From NCBI RefSeq assembly GCF_042453785.1, contig NC_091671.1, positions 6,642,001-6,706,000 of the forward strand: 64,000 nt of DNA, given 5' to 3'. Below are positions 53,425-64,000 of the stretch, in pieces. Source of the stretch: Malus domestica (lineage: Eukaryota; Streptophyta; Magnoliopsida; Rosales; Rosaceae). The notes under the pieces are model-generated. The model saw nothing but the letters and a program-made list of their open reading frames with translations. It did not search any database and was not told the origin of the DNA. Each line of letters opens with the position of its first letter. The stretch's first letter is position 1. The translations under genes and the position numbers were made by a program.

Positions 53425-54636
53425 ATGATCGAATTAAAGAGCTCCAATTCACACTAACATAACGAAAAACTTGAAGAATTTGGAGAAACAGAGCAAGAGA
53501 AGGAGAACCCTTAAGAGGAAATGCAGAGCGAGAGGGGTGGAGATTTCAGAGTGGTGAAATGTGTTAAATCAAGGGGCATTCTGAAAGGAATCAGAATACC
53601 TTTTCTCTGAGGAATCCAGAAAAGAACCCAACTTTTCGAAATCGAAAATGAAATCTTGAAAACCAAATCAAGAAGCCAAATTAGTTTAACTTGCTCCAAA
53701 TCCAAAAACCCCAAAAACCCTAATGGGATCTGAACCCATGGAAGCTTCAAAGATCATAGACAGAGAACCAAACTGAAACCGTTTTCAGAAAATGGAAATT
53801 GGGATCTTGGGCAGGATTTAAAAACAGGAAAGCTCACTTGTATCTGCAAGTTCTTGTTCTTTCTTCTCCTTCAAATTCTAACACATCCCAATTAGGAAAG
53901 ACAGAGAAACTGAAAAGAAAGGGGAAAACCCAATTGGGGAGTAGAGTGAGAGGGGCTCTGAATTTGAGAGCAGGAGTGAGAAGGAAAAGTAGGGAAAGGT
54001 TTCTTCTTTCTTCCTTTTTTCTTTGAGGCCCTCTCAGCAACAAAGAAAAGAGAAGAAAGAAAAAACAAAAGTGTAGTGTTTGAGCTATGAAATGGAAAAA
54101 GAAAACTATAGGGAGCTCAGATAAAAGCAAAGCTTCAAGAAATGAATCTAAAATCTTGAGAGAGGGGGGAAGAGAGAGAGAGTATGAAGGTGGGGTGGCT
54201 GTGATTGGAGGGTAAGGTGTTTGTAGATACTTCAAATTATGAAAAAGTTCCCTCTTATTATAATGCACACTCACTCTGATTTTTGGGTTTTTTTATTGGT
54301 TTGAAGGTCAAATTTCCTTCTTTAATTTTGAGTTGTGAGGAAACAATGGGTTGGCAACTGATGATGATTGATGGAAGTTCATCCTGTAATAACTTGTCTA
54401 TTGCAAAAAAAAAAATTGATAAAACTGTTTGACACATTTTTAGAAACAAAACTTTAATACGATTTTGTGAGAGCAGGGTGACATTTTTATTGAGAATTCC
54501 TAAAGCATCACCAGGGGAGTGTGCAAATTAAATTAGCAAAATTGTGTTATAGGAATCTATGTGGTATGTTCTTTTCTGGGAGAGTGCTATAATTGCCTAC
54601 TTCTTTGCTCATTCCCTTTGATAAGTTTTTGTCTAA
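53425..54636 (-). promoter_or_regulatory. 5' leader and upstream region of the MYB gene
   Basis: No other gene is present. The minus strand is CT-rich over 53850-54190 (ctctctctct, ttcttcttt), as in long plant leaders, and a 5' untranslated intron is plausible. The open frame 53834-54274 (minus) is hydrophobic Phe/Leu-rich from that tract and is not supported as a gene. Confidence 0.4.
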
Positions 54637-55904
54637 GAGCATCTCCACCCTTTAGTGGAAGGCAAAGGTAAGGACATGTAAGTTGCCCTTACTATTCACT
54701 TTGAATAGTACTTGTCCTTATGCAACTCCACTTGTTTGACAATGGTAACGACAAGGGCACAGGCAAGTACCATTCACAATTTTTTTTTTTGACATTTAAA
54801 CGAGTGTTTAATTCTAATAAATTATTCCAAATACAAGCCAAAAGCATAGCATAACCTAGGAGATAAAATCAATATGGCTCGGTCCATCTTCCCTTGAAGT
54901 GTGGAATTTCCTTATCTTCTGCAAGAAATGTCAAATGGCTTATTCCCATGCTCTTAGTGCCACTAGCATAAACTCCTTCTGCTTTTTCAAGGGCTTATTC
55001 CCAAACTTTCAAATCTTTATGTAGATGTTTGTACCTATTCGACAGAGATTGTTCGGTCTGGATGTGCCTTAAATTAGAAAGTGGAAAACAAATATGGAAG
55101 AGTGCAGTAAAAATGAATATTGAAGATTGAGTATTTATAGAACGGCAATATAAAAAATTCTAATTTTTTTCATTTTCCAGATTTTTTTTTAATAATTTGT
55201 TTCAATTTTTTCTAATCTTTTTATTTTATTTTTTAACTTTGGATTACTTGTTGCCGTTGATTTTCAAATTGATTTGAAATCGAAGGCACCATATTGTGCC
55301 ACATGTCGCAATGGTATTATTTTTAATTTGTTTTACTGTTGGAAATCCAATGGTCCATCATCTAACCGTTGGAAATCCAACAGTCCACACAGCGCCATGT
55401 CAGTAGCTGTTGGAAAGGTCTCTGATTTCGAGTCAGTATCCTCGCCGGATCCTCTTTGTGAGGATCCTGGAGATCCGTGAATCATGTCCGTTCATCGTAT
55501 ATCGTGTGGTCAGAAATCATTTTAAATATTTTTATTTAAAAATAAATATAAATAGTACTTGACAAAAACTGACCGTACGATTTACGATGAACGGACACGA
55601 TTCACAGATCCTCACCAAAAGGATCCGAACAGGATCTTGTTGGTCTAATTTCTGCAGCAACAGGTTCCACCGTTGCAATTTTTCTTGGCCACTCTCTTTT
55701 TTGGGTGCGTGTGTTACACGTCCCTGATAAAAAAAAATTAAAAATTGTGTGCTGACGTCAGCTTACCCGAAAGCAATAGGCCGGGCTTGAGAAGGCTGGG
55801 CAATTGGGCTGGCAGTGGTTGGCCGCCACTTGTTTTTTGGGTTGGAGTTGGAGGGCAATATTGTTGCCTTTTTCCTTACCTTCCACCAATTAGTGGAGAT
55901 ACTC
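54637..55904. mobile_element. 1.27-kb PIF/Harbinger-like non-autonomous element
   Basis: Inverted ends GAGCATCTCCACCCTTTAGT and (in reverse complement) GAGTATCTCCACTAATTGGT are flanked by direct TAA triplets (54634-54636 and 55905-55907). TWA target duplication and GAGCATCTCC-type ends fit the PIF/Harbinger superfamily. I see no transposase; the short internal open frames have no domains. A second, unrelated foldback element (55437-55637) is nested inside. Confidence 0.68.
55437..55637. mobile_element. Foldback MITE with GGATCC-rich ends, copy 1
   Basis: About 75 bases at the left (containing gtgaatcatgtccgttcatc, then gtatatcgtgtggtcag) are the reverse complement of the right end (ctgaccgtacgatttacgat, then gaacggacacgattcac). 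A short AT-rich loop separates them. A second copy is at 63037-63244. Confidence 0.78.
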
Positions 55905-56592
55905 TAAATGGCTTGGAAAATCATGTTTGCCTATTGGACTCACCACTAACATGTAGGCTAGTAACGTATCTTTGGAAGTAAAACACGAAATTCCGTTATT
56001 GTTTGGAATGTGACCATAGCTTACAAAAATTATAGGCAAGTCCTTCGCAAGAAGCATGCGACCCTTGTATTTAGGTCTTATCAGACTCCACAGTATTCTC
56101 ACAGTACGAAAATTGACATTGTCTAACAGCCCTAACGAATTTTCCACTATGTTGGATGTCAACAGCAGCCAATTTGATCCCTATCGCTTCTTCTAAACCA
56201 ACCTTTAAAGCAAGACTTTTTTATTCTTTTGAAAAAAAAAATCTTTTGATATAGGCGCCTCAGTTTTGAATATTTTAGATCAAACATCCATACCTTTTAA
56301 TGATTTTATTAAAAAAATAAAATTTGTCATAATTTTGGTGCTATATGCACATTATATTGTAACAAATTTCTTATAATATAGTTTTTTTATTACACTCTCC
56401 TCCGTTAGAGATAATTGTAAAAAAAAAAAGTTGGTTAAATTCAATTTATTTTCACAATAATGCTACAATTTAGCAATAATTATCTAGGATTTAAGATATT
56501 TTCTTTCCAAAATAGTTTAAAATATTTTTAAATCCCCCAAAATCAAACGTACCGAAATAAGTTTTTCTTTTAGTACGTTAAGAGAAAATATG
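55905..56592. other. AT-rich intergenic sequence
   Basis: No gene is supported; poly-A and poly-T runs are frequent. The minus-strand open frame 55890-56162 has no recognisable domain. Confidence 0.4.
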
Positions 56593-57539
56593 ATTGAGAA
56601 TAATATAAACATACCAATACACAATGTGTACAAAATAAAACGTACCAAAATAAAAATAATGTACCAATATTAACAATATGTATCAAATCAAACGTACCAA
56701 AATTACAAATAAACGTACCAATTAATGATTTTTGTAAATTCAAACGTACTCGCAGATAATATATACATATTGTATTGTACCTAAAAATAATTCGTCAACA
56801 ACTATACTTAAAAAACAGCAAAATAAAAATATAATTTCACAAAAAAAATTGAAAAAAATTACACGGAGCTTTTATGTTGATCACCAACTATTTGAAAAAG
56901 AAAAAAAAAACCATTTGGAAAAAGAAATAATATTAAATGTTTGCCAAAAAAATTGTGATTAAAAAAACATATTTGGAAGAAGAGAAAATATAGTTTAATT
57001 ACTAATATCTCCACTAAATAAGAAAAAGTGCATCATGCAAATAAAAGGATAAATTCAAAAATTATTTTAATTTAAAAAAAAATAGAGGTGATTATTGGTC
57101 AAAGAACTTTAATCAAATTTTAAAAAGGCACAGATGTTTAATCTAAATAATATAGAAAAACTGTAGTGGATTCTAATGCATGATTAATTGAAATTTGATA
57201 AAATAGTTAGATTTTTTTCATTTTTTGGTAACAGAAAGTTTAGAGGGAGATTGATTATTCTCGCTACCAGCGTTAAGGTATACCTACAATTTTGAATTGG
57301 AAAGACTTCCGCGTGACTGCAATCTCCTATCGATATGAATTTACAAAAAAAAAAAATTATGTATCGTACATCAACAAGAACGACATAGACTCAAACTTTA
57401 GTGAAGCGACATACAAGTAAAGATGAGCTTACTAACTAAGCCAATTTCTACTGCTGAGATAAGAAATCCTTTTCAAACTCTTTGTACAGTTGCAACTTGA
57501 AAGAGTAGGGGGCCCTCATGTGGTTTTTCCTCCGGGCTA
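56593..57539 (+). repeat. Tandem duplication, unit 1
   Basis: The unit begins attgagaataa, contains many 'aacgtacca' words, and ends gggggccctcatgtggtttt followed by tcctccgggcta. It is followed immediately by a second copy. The shared tail (ctgctgagataagaaatcct onward) is almost identical, while the AT-rich part differs by many small indels. It is non-coding. Confidence 0.8.
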
Positions 57540-58457
57540 ATTGAGAATAAACGTACCAATACACAATGTGTACAAAATAAAACGTACCAAAATAATAATA
57601 ATGTACCAATATTAACAATATGTATCAAATCAAATGTACCAAAATTGCAAATAAACGTACCAATTAATGATTTTTTTTAAATTCAAACGTACTCACAGAT
57701 AATATATAAGTAACGTATTGTACCTAATAATAATTCGTCAACAACTATACTTAAAAAAACAAAAAAATATAATTTCACAAAAAAAAATTGAAAAAAATTA
57801 CACAGAGCTTTTATGTTGATCACCAACTATTTGAAAAAGAAAAAAAACCATTTGAAAAAAGAAATAATATTAAATGTTTGCATAACAAAAAAAAAAACTG
57901 TGATAAAAAAAAAGTTTAATTACTAATATATCTACTAAATAAGGAAATATACATCATGCAAATAAAAGGATAAATTCAAAAATTATTCTAATTTTAAAAA
58001 ATAGAGGTGATTATTGGTCAAAGCACTTTAATCAAATTTTTAAAAAGCAAATGTTTAACCTAAAAGATATAGAAAAATTGTAGAGGATTCTAATGCATGA
58101 TTAATTGAAATTTGATAAAATAGTCAGATTTTTATTTTTATTTTTCAGTAACAGAAAGTTTAGAAGGAGATTGATTACTCTCCCCATCAGCGCTAAGGTA
58201 TACCTACAATTTTGAATCGAAAAAACTTGCACGTGACTGCAATCTTCTATCGATATGAATTTACAAAAAAAATTATGTATCGCACGTCAACAAGAATGGC
58301 TGATAGACTCAAACTTTAATGGAGCGACATGCAAGTGAGGACGGGGTTACTAACTAAGCCAATTTCCACTGCTGAGATAAGAAATCCTTTTCAAACTCTT
58401 TGTACAGTTGCAACTTGAGGGAGTAGGGGGCCCTCATGTGGTTTTTCCTCCGGGCTA
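57540..58457 (+). repeat. Tandem duplication, unit 2
   Basis: This is the second unit of the direct duplication, 918 bases against 947 in unit 1. The junction is ccgggcta|attgagaata. Divergence by eye is several percent with multiple indels, so the duplication is not very recent. Confidence 0.8.
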
Positions 58458-59699
58458 TGATTGGTCAGCCTCCTTTATCATTGCAAAAGTTATGATCTCA
58501 AGGAGCTGCGTCGGCCAATGAGCTGGAACCACGTAGGAATACAAATCGTGGACCCGAGTGTTGCTGGTTTCCTTCTGATAATTTAGCCAACCACCACCGC
58601 CCTCTCTCAGCTCACTTATTCTTTCCTTCGTCTCTCAAATGTTCAAAATGATGTAATATTTACTCTCTTGAATGCGCGTGCATTTCACTCTCATTTCTAT
58701 AACTTTTAACACCAGAAAACCGGAATAATCTATTGGAGCGTGGGGGCACGCGTTATGTATGCAGTTGGTTCTTTGTGCTTTTGTTGCTCTGTAATACAAA
58801 CCAATACAACTAGGCGGTCCCCTTCAGATGTGACCAACTGCTCCACTGCTATGTCCCCTACCTTTGTAAGAAATTTTTATAAAGTGTAACTTGAAAAATA
58901 GTCGGTTTGGTTCATTAAAGTTTGTTGTGATTTGAGTTCAACCATTATTCTCCTTCCTTAAAGGTTCTAATTATCTAGATAACTCTTGACCGTTGATGGA
59001 TTTAGAATTTCTTTTGCTACAACGATTAAGAAGTAAGAGAAATAAATTAGTTTTAATCTCGTTGTTCATGATATTAGAATCTAAGACCTATACTTATAAG
59101 TGTAGATAAATATTACTAAACTGTAATACTATGTGACATATCGTACTAGAATAATAAAGTATAATCGATTGAAAATGTTTTCATGCATACTGTTTGACAA
59201 CATAAGATCTTTTCAGATAGTATGTTACGACTATTCACATCTAGACTTTGAACATGAACTATTATGTTTGGTTAACATATGTTACTGATTATTAATTGTT
59301 GGCGAATAATGGTTAACCAATAACTAACAGTTACTTATGTGCAGATCAACGAGTGTCCAAAGTAATTTTAATCATTTGAGTTGTTTATGTTTGTGTAAAG
59401 AACTAACCATTAATAGATTTGAGTCTCGAAGTAGACTTTGCATTAATCATCCGTTATTATTTAACGCACAAACGTGTTAATAATTCTCCACTTAACAATA
59501 TAATTATAAGATGACACATGTTCAATAGATAAAAATTGATCATCAAATATAAACACATGTAAAAAACTATTATGCTACTCTACATTACCACGTGACAAGG
59601 ACCCTTTACATATTTTCTCCATATAAATATCTTACATGTTTAACCTAGAAAAATAAGTTTGTCGAAATTTAACATCATTATAACTAACAAGTCGGTAGT
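58458..59699. other. Intergenic sequence
   Basis: No gene is recognised. Around 58461-58600 the base composition is less AT-rich (ggccaatgagctggaaccac), which could be promoter-like, but no coding region follows. Confidence 0.4.
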
Positions 59700-59885
59700 A
59701 CGAGTTTGTTTGAAAGTGTTTTTCAAATAACTGAAAGTATTTTTAGAAAAAATATTTGTTTTTTGCAGAAGCACTTCAAGTGCTTCTTTAGAATCAACTT
59801 GTATTTTTACTAAGAAAGATGGGTTCAATAATATTTTCACCAAAATTGCTTTCAATCATATGAAAAATACTTCCGAACGAGCTAT
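59700..59885. mobile_element. Foldback MITE
   Basis: The left end (cgagtttgtttgaaagtgtt) and the right end (aaaatacttccgaacgagct) are imperfect reverse complements, with 'aagcacttcaagtgctt' palindromic text in the middle. It is non-coding. Confidence 0.5.
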
Positions 59886-59899
59886 ACATTAATTAAAGA

Positions 59900-60110
59900 G
59901 AATTTGGATCTGCTCCGAATCTTAGTGTCTGGAGCCTAGGGATCAATTCATCTGGGCCGTACAAATTCAATTAAACGGTTCCCATTAACTCATTTTCCTA
60001 GCCTACCACACAAAACTAACGGCTCTGATTTCTTTTACATACTAATTAGCAGCCTAGATGATTTGATTCCTAAGCTCCGGACATTAAAGTTCGGAGTGGA
60101 TCCAAATCCA
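59900..60110. mobile_element. Foldback MITE with 'tttggatc..ctccgaa' ends
   Basis: The left end (tttggatctgctccgaatct, then tagtgtctggagcctaggga) pairs with the right end (cctaagctccggacattaaa, then gttcggagtggatccaaatc). The centre is short. Inverted ends are about 60 bases with several mismatches. Confidence 0.72.
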
Positions 60111-60831
60111 ATTAAAGACTAATCAGTCATTCCCTTTTATTGTGAGTGGGCTATTCTTAGCACCGTACTTCGCTATACAAAGCTAGCTCTAATTCTCGTT
60201 GGCACCTAATATTCAATATATAAAAAAGTTTGTTACCCATGTCTAATTATTTGGGCCGTAATTAACTTTGAGATTGGGCTTGGACTATCATGTGTAAATA
60301 AAGAAGCCCAAGGAAGGAGATGCCTGTTGCCACATGCACACAGTTTTTCATCGGGGGAAAACATGTTGTATTGTTGATTGGTGTAGGGGCCCACCATCAT
60401 CCCTTAAGAGTCCACCTCGAATCTCGCAATTTTGAATCAATAGGCCGACGTGTCTATTAATGAGCCAAGGTCGCTGTCTCGCATTTGCCCAGTAGCTCTC
60501 CCATTACCTTCGTGTCCATTGTTTAGAGAGTTTTTCTGTGTGCCAAAAAAAAAAACACGGTCTGATGCGCTAAGTGTTATATAATATACTTGGTTAATTT
60601 TTTTAACCAATTAGACGATACAATCGTGTGTTTGTTTTGATGAAGGGATGGGGATTCCAAAATGAATTAGATTGGACTTATTACCTTTGAAACTAATTTC
60701 TTATTTTTCTCTTAGCAGAAATGTCCTATGTTTTTTGACAGGTGGGTGTCACGTCAAGGATATGAAGGAAGAAGATAACGGCAGAGAGTAAAGTGAGACA
60801 TATATGTGTTTTGGAGATCTCTCTCTCCCAG
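60111..60831. other. Intergenic sequence
   Basis: No gene is supported. Poly-A (about 60546) and otherwise unremarkable text. Confidence 0.4.
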
Positions 60832-61050
60832 ACTTGGATTGTCTGCCCTCCTCATCCCATACTCTTCTCATGCCCTCCTATATTATGTGGTCACAGTTAA
60901 GCCACGTCAACATTTTATATTGATTTTTTTTTATAGAAATAATAAGATGAAAAGTAATGGGAATATAAAATGTTGATGTGGCTTAACTGTGACCACATAA
61001 ATAGGAGGGCATGTGGAGGGTATAGGTTGGGGAGGGCAAACAATCTAAGT
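60832..61050. mobile_element. Long-armed foldback MITE
   Basis: The ends acttggattgtctgccctcc and (reverse complement of the right end) acttagattgtttgccctcc match. The inner part is a nearly perfect hairpin: tgtggtcacagttaagccac at the left against gtggcttaactgtgaccaca at the right, continuing to 'aacattttatatt'. The loop is only about 40 bases. The strong complementarity suggests it is young. Confidence 0.82.
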
Positions 61051-61611
61051 GTTTGCTAGTTGTGTTTGCTTTGAGCTTGTCTCATTTTCCTTGAGTTTTG
61101 TCTCAGTGTTTGGCAATCTTGTTGCAGATACGAGTTTCACGTTGTTTCCTTCTCAAATTGTTGTTGCCAATCGTGAGCTCCTACCCACTTGGTTTAACTA
61201 TTCGGCTTCTTGTGCTCTTCCTTTTTAGACTTTGGTTGGAGGCGTGCCTTGGGTTTCGGTGGCTGCTAAAGTGCATTTCGCACTATTTGATAGGATTATG
61301 AGAGCACTTTTTAAGCGGGTGGCTTGCCCACCCTTATTTTCCGTTCATCCTTTCAGTTCGTTGGTTCTTTTTACCAGTGGCGGCGGCTTTGTGATGGTGG
61401 TGCGGCTGTTTTGGTGAAGCGGTTGATTCTCGTTTCCAGATCTAGGGTTTTCGGTTTAGGCTTTATCTTGGGCTCACTTTTGGGGCTTGTTTCCTTTACT
61501 TTTGTATTGGGCTGCACTTTTACTGTGTTGTGGACTGTCTTCAAACTAGCCTCACTTTGTATTAGTGTGTTTTATATTTAATGAATTCAGTTGTTTGATG
61601 AAAAAAAAAAA
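61051..61611 (+). mobile_element. 5'-truncated LINE 3' end (L1-like)
   Basis: The segment is GT-rich and non-coding. It ends ttaatgaattcagttgtttg, then atg and a poly-A run, a typical tail of plant L1-type non-LTR retrotransposons. Frames at 61098-61301 and 61324-61581 have no domains. The 5' limit is uncertain because it abuts the foldback element. Confidence 0.5.
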
Positions 61612-63036
61612 GATGGCAAGTTGGAACAAAACAAATTTCATAGGATAAAGTGAAACTAAAAAAATAAAGCCAAGTTAGCTAACGTCTGGTTTGTTTTCTT
61701 GGAATTTCTTATGTATAGTTTGTTGAAACAGTAGACGATCTTATCTAAAAAGCTTAAAATATGTCCGTCAAAACAATATGAATGTTCTAAATCACGAAAT
61801 CCTAAAAAAAAAATAATGGGAATTATTTATTTTTTGCTAAAATTTAAAAATACACATAGCCAATAGACGTGACGAGTTTTTCATATCAAAATGCATGTCG
61901 ACACAAAGGTTACAATTAGATAGAAGCTACACCATACCTAACAATAATGACATATAAAATAATGCTAAAAAAAGTTCCAATATGTAGCCATAATAAATAA
62001 TCCCTTTCTACAACAAATAATTAAACTAGAACCAACATCTATTTTCTAGAAAAAAAATTACAAGTGCGCTTAAGTAAACACTATTAACTTGTTCAGATTT
62101 TAAAGAAGCGGCACAACAATTCTCTACTGATTGGTTCATCGCTGATAATATTTTAACTTAACCACTTACACAATTTGGCATCGACCAACAAATACAACGG
62201 GGAGTTTAGCACATAAAACTCAATGGACGCAAGATTATGATCAAAACAATGTTCACAAATTTTTTGTGAAAAAGTTGAATTTTATACTCATCTAACGACA
62301 ATCAATGCATTGGTAATGCTCACCACCGCTTAACAAACAAAAAATTTTCCATTATCTGTTTCTTACCTGTGATCTTACATTGGAAATATGGTCTTAAGGT
62401 TTTATTTATATATTAAACCTTTTGTTAGTATATCATTTTCACATGTTGGGTTCTCCGCGTATATGCGTATGGGAGGCTGCTCCTGTGCGCATGCAGGCAA
62501 AGCATGGGGAGCAGGAAACAACACAAAAACAATTGGAGACTTGTTTCTACTTGTTAAAATATTGTCCAATTTAATACCAATAATACCATTAATAATGAAA
62601 GATGTTAGCTACACCTTCAAATAAAAAATGTATCTAAATTTCCAATTTTTTTTTCAATGAGCATTTAATCTAATTGTATCACAAGATAGAAAGAAAAAAA
62701 AATAGAAACGAAAAATAAAGTCAAGTAGCTTGAAACGAAAAATAGAAAGAAAAAATTATTCTATTTAGATTTACCAAAATTCAAGTATTTCTAATTGCCC
62801 TAACACCTCTGTAATTTGGTGCCCTTCTAAATTGGCTAATGCAACTTGAAATGATGGATAATTGTATATGCATGAAAATAAAATAAATAAATAAAAACTA
62901 TTAAAAAAAATCTAAAAAAAAGGTACAACCCAATAATTGAATTAAATAGGGGTTTTGGGGCAGGTGGGGCACCAACACGAATTTGTTACCATTAAAGGAA
63001 AGATTCCCTTTTCAAAGTGTTACCCCCACCTTGGAA
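61612..63036. other. AT-rich intergenic sequence
   Basis: No gene or well-bounded repeat is seen. Many poly-A runs and homopolymeric stretches occur. Confidence 0.4.
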
Positions 63037-63244
63037 AAGGATCCTCGCGGGATCCCTTTTTTTAGGATAGTAGAGATCACGTGATTGTGATCGTTTATTG
63101 TATATCGTGTGGTTAGAAATCATTTCAAAATTTAAAATTTAAAATTAAATATAAATAATACTTAATAAAAACTGATCGTACGATATACGATGAACGATTA
63201 CGAAATCCCTATGATCCCCAAACAAAGATCTGGCGAGAATCCTG
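63037..63244. mobile_element. Foldback MITE with GGATCC-rich ends, copy 2
   Basis: It has the same family layout as 55437-55637: aaggatcctcgcgggatccc at the left, the shared gtatatcgtgtggttagaaatc, an AT-rich loop, then actgatcgtacgatatacga and a terminal ctggcgagaatcctg. Its arms have drifted more than those of copy 1. Confidence 0.72.
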
Positions 63245-63329
63245 CCCCCACCCTCTTTCCATAAAAGTCGAAAAGTCAGACATATTGCTACTACTCTAGC
63301 TTGCATGTGCATCATGTGCTCTTTGTCTC

Positions 63330-63500
63330 GAGAAAATTTTCAATATGATCGGTACACAAGATGTTATATCATGTGTTATTATATAAATAGTGGAATATGT
63401 GTGTTAAAAAATTAATAACTTATAAATAAAAATCTTCACCACTTATATAAAAATACGTGATATACCATATGTATTCCGGTCATAATGAAATTTTTTCATG
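63330..63500. mobile_element. Foldback MITE (gagaaaattttcaatatg family), copy 2
   Basis: It shares the order of words with 2068-2240 (caatatgat, then gtgtgttaaaaa.ttaataactta, then atataaaaatacgtgatata) and has partly complementary ends. It is non-coding. Confidence 0.5.
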
Positions 63501-64000
63501 AAGAGAAATGTTAAAAGTGGTTTTTTTCTAAGAAGACAATAATTATTGAATTATTCTAATTTACATGGAAAATATTCAAACATGAGTGTTCTGCTCCTAA
63601 CTAACTAATCTAACTCGCATCGTGACAACAACCATTTTTGTGAAATGCTTTCAATGCGAGCCATTTGCCAGCGAAGCCCAGACATGAACTTCTTGATGTC
63701 ATCACATGCTGGGCTTATTTGTTAGTAACAATTGGGCCAAGAATGACATGGTTCACTCTTAACAACAATTGGTGCATAATGCATATATAGGTTTTTATTC
63801 TCCTTTTCTTTTCGAAATTGTTATTGACAATCTAAAAATTCCATTTTGCACTCTAAAATTATATAATTAGAAAAAAAAATACACTTGTAAAGAGTTTAGA
63901 ATAAGATTTTTAGAGTGCTAATAACAGTTTCATTTCCTTTTTGGGTAAGAATTGATCTTTATAGGAACATCACCGACACTTTAGCAGAAGAGATTTTGTT
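63501..64000. other. Intergenic sequence at the window edge
   Basis: No gene is supported in the last 500 bases. Confidence 0.4.

Noticed and set aside
53834-54274. Minus-strand open frame with hydrophobic Leu/Phe runs
   Set aside because: It arises from the CT-rich MYB leader and has no recognisable domain or homologue.
61098-61581. Overlapping short open frames on the plus strand with hydrophobic products
   Set aside because: They fall in LINE-like 3' sequence ending in poly-A and show no known domain.

Overview
The window is nuclear DNA of a flowering plant, most likely a woody eudicot of the rose family (this lineage is a guess from the dispersed repeats). The genes have GT-AG introns and several encode plastid-targeted proteins. 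Intergenic space is AT-rich and full of small foldback elements, SINEs, LINE scraps and LTR elements. There are no operons and no bacterial features.

Layout: 2.5 kb, a small TSP9-like thylakoid phosphoprotein gene. 4.0-14.0 kb, a large inverted duplication of a RPL4 / Josephin-like gene pair. The right arm has an intact RPL4 and an intact Josephin-like gene; the left arm has a broken RPL4 and an intact Josephin-like gene. A solo LTR lies at the centre. 14.8-18.2 kb, THIC (thiamin pyrimidine synthesis) on the minus strand, with a TPP riboswitch in its 3' untranslated region. 21.5-26.7 kb, a 13-exon chloroplast FtsH7/9-type protease on the minus strand. 28.65-39.6 kb, a large membrane-anchored repeat protein gene whose 21-residue-repeat exon is split by a young Ty1/copia element (33.4-38.5 kb). 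43.3-47.5 kb, a nine-exon GH3 beta-glucosidase gene. 52.3-53.4 kb, a two-exon DIVARICATA-type MYB gene on the minus strand. 54.6-64 kb has no convincing host gene; it holds a TAA-flanked DNA element, foldback MITEs, a 0.9 kb tandem duplication and a LINE tail.

The gene content recalls several paralogous Arabidopsis segments (from memory): RPL4 with an At1g07330-type gene; an At2g29620-type gene with THIC and JOSL; GH3 genes with FTSH7 and TSP9; and FTSH9 with an unknown protein and a DIV-type MYB. The window therefore looks like one un-fractionated version of an ancestral neighbourhood. Four products (TSP9, RPL4, THIC, FtsH) act in the chloroplast. There is no sign that the genes form one pathway.

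The points most worth following are the 5 kb inverted duplication with its convergent Josephin-like genes and decayed RPL4 copy, the THIC riboswitch, and the expanded 21-residue repeat gene cut by the retrotransposon. Exon boundaries were read by eye from splice signals and reading-frame continuity. Percent identities are hand estimates.
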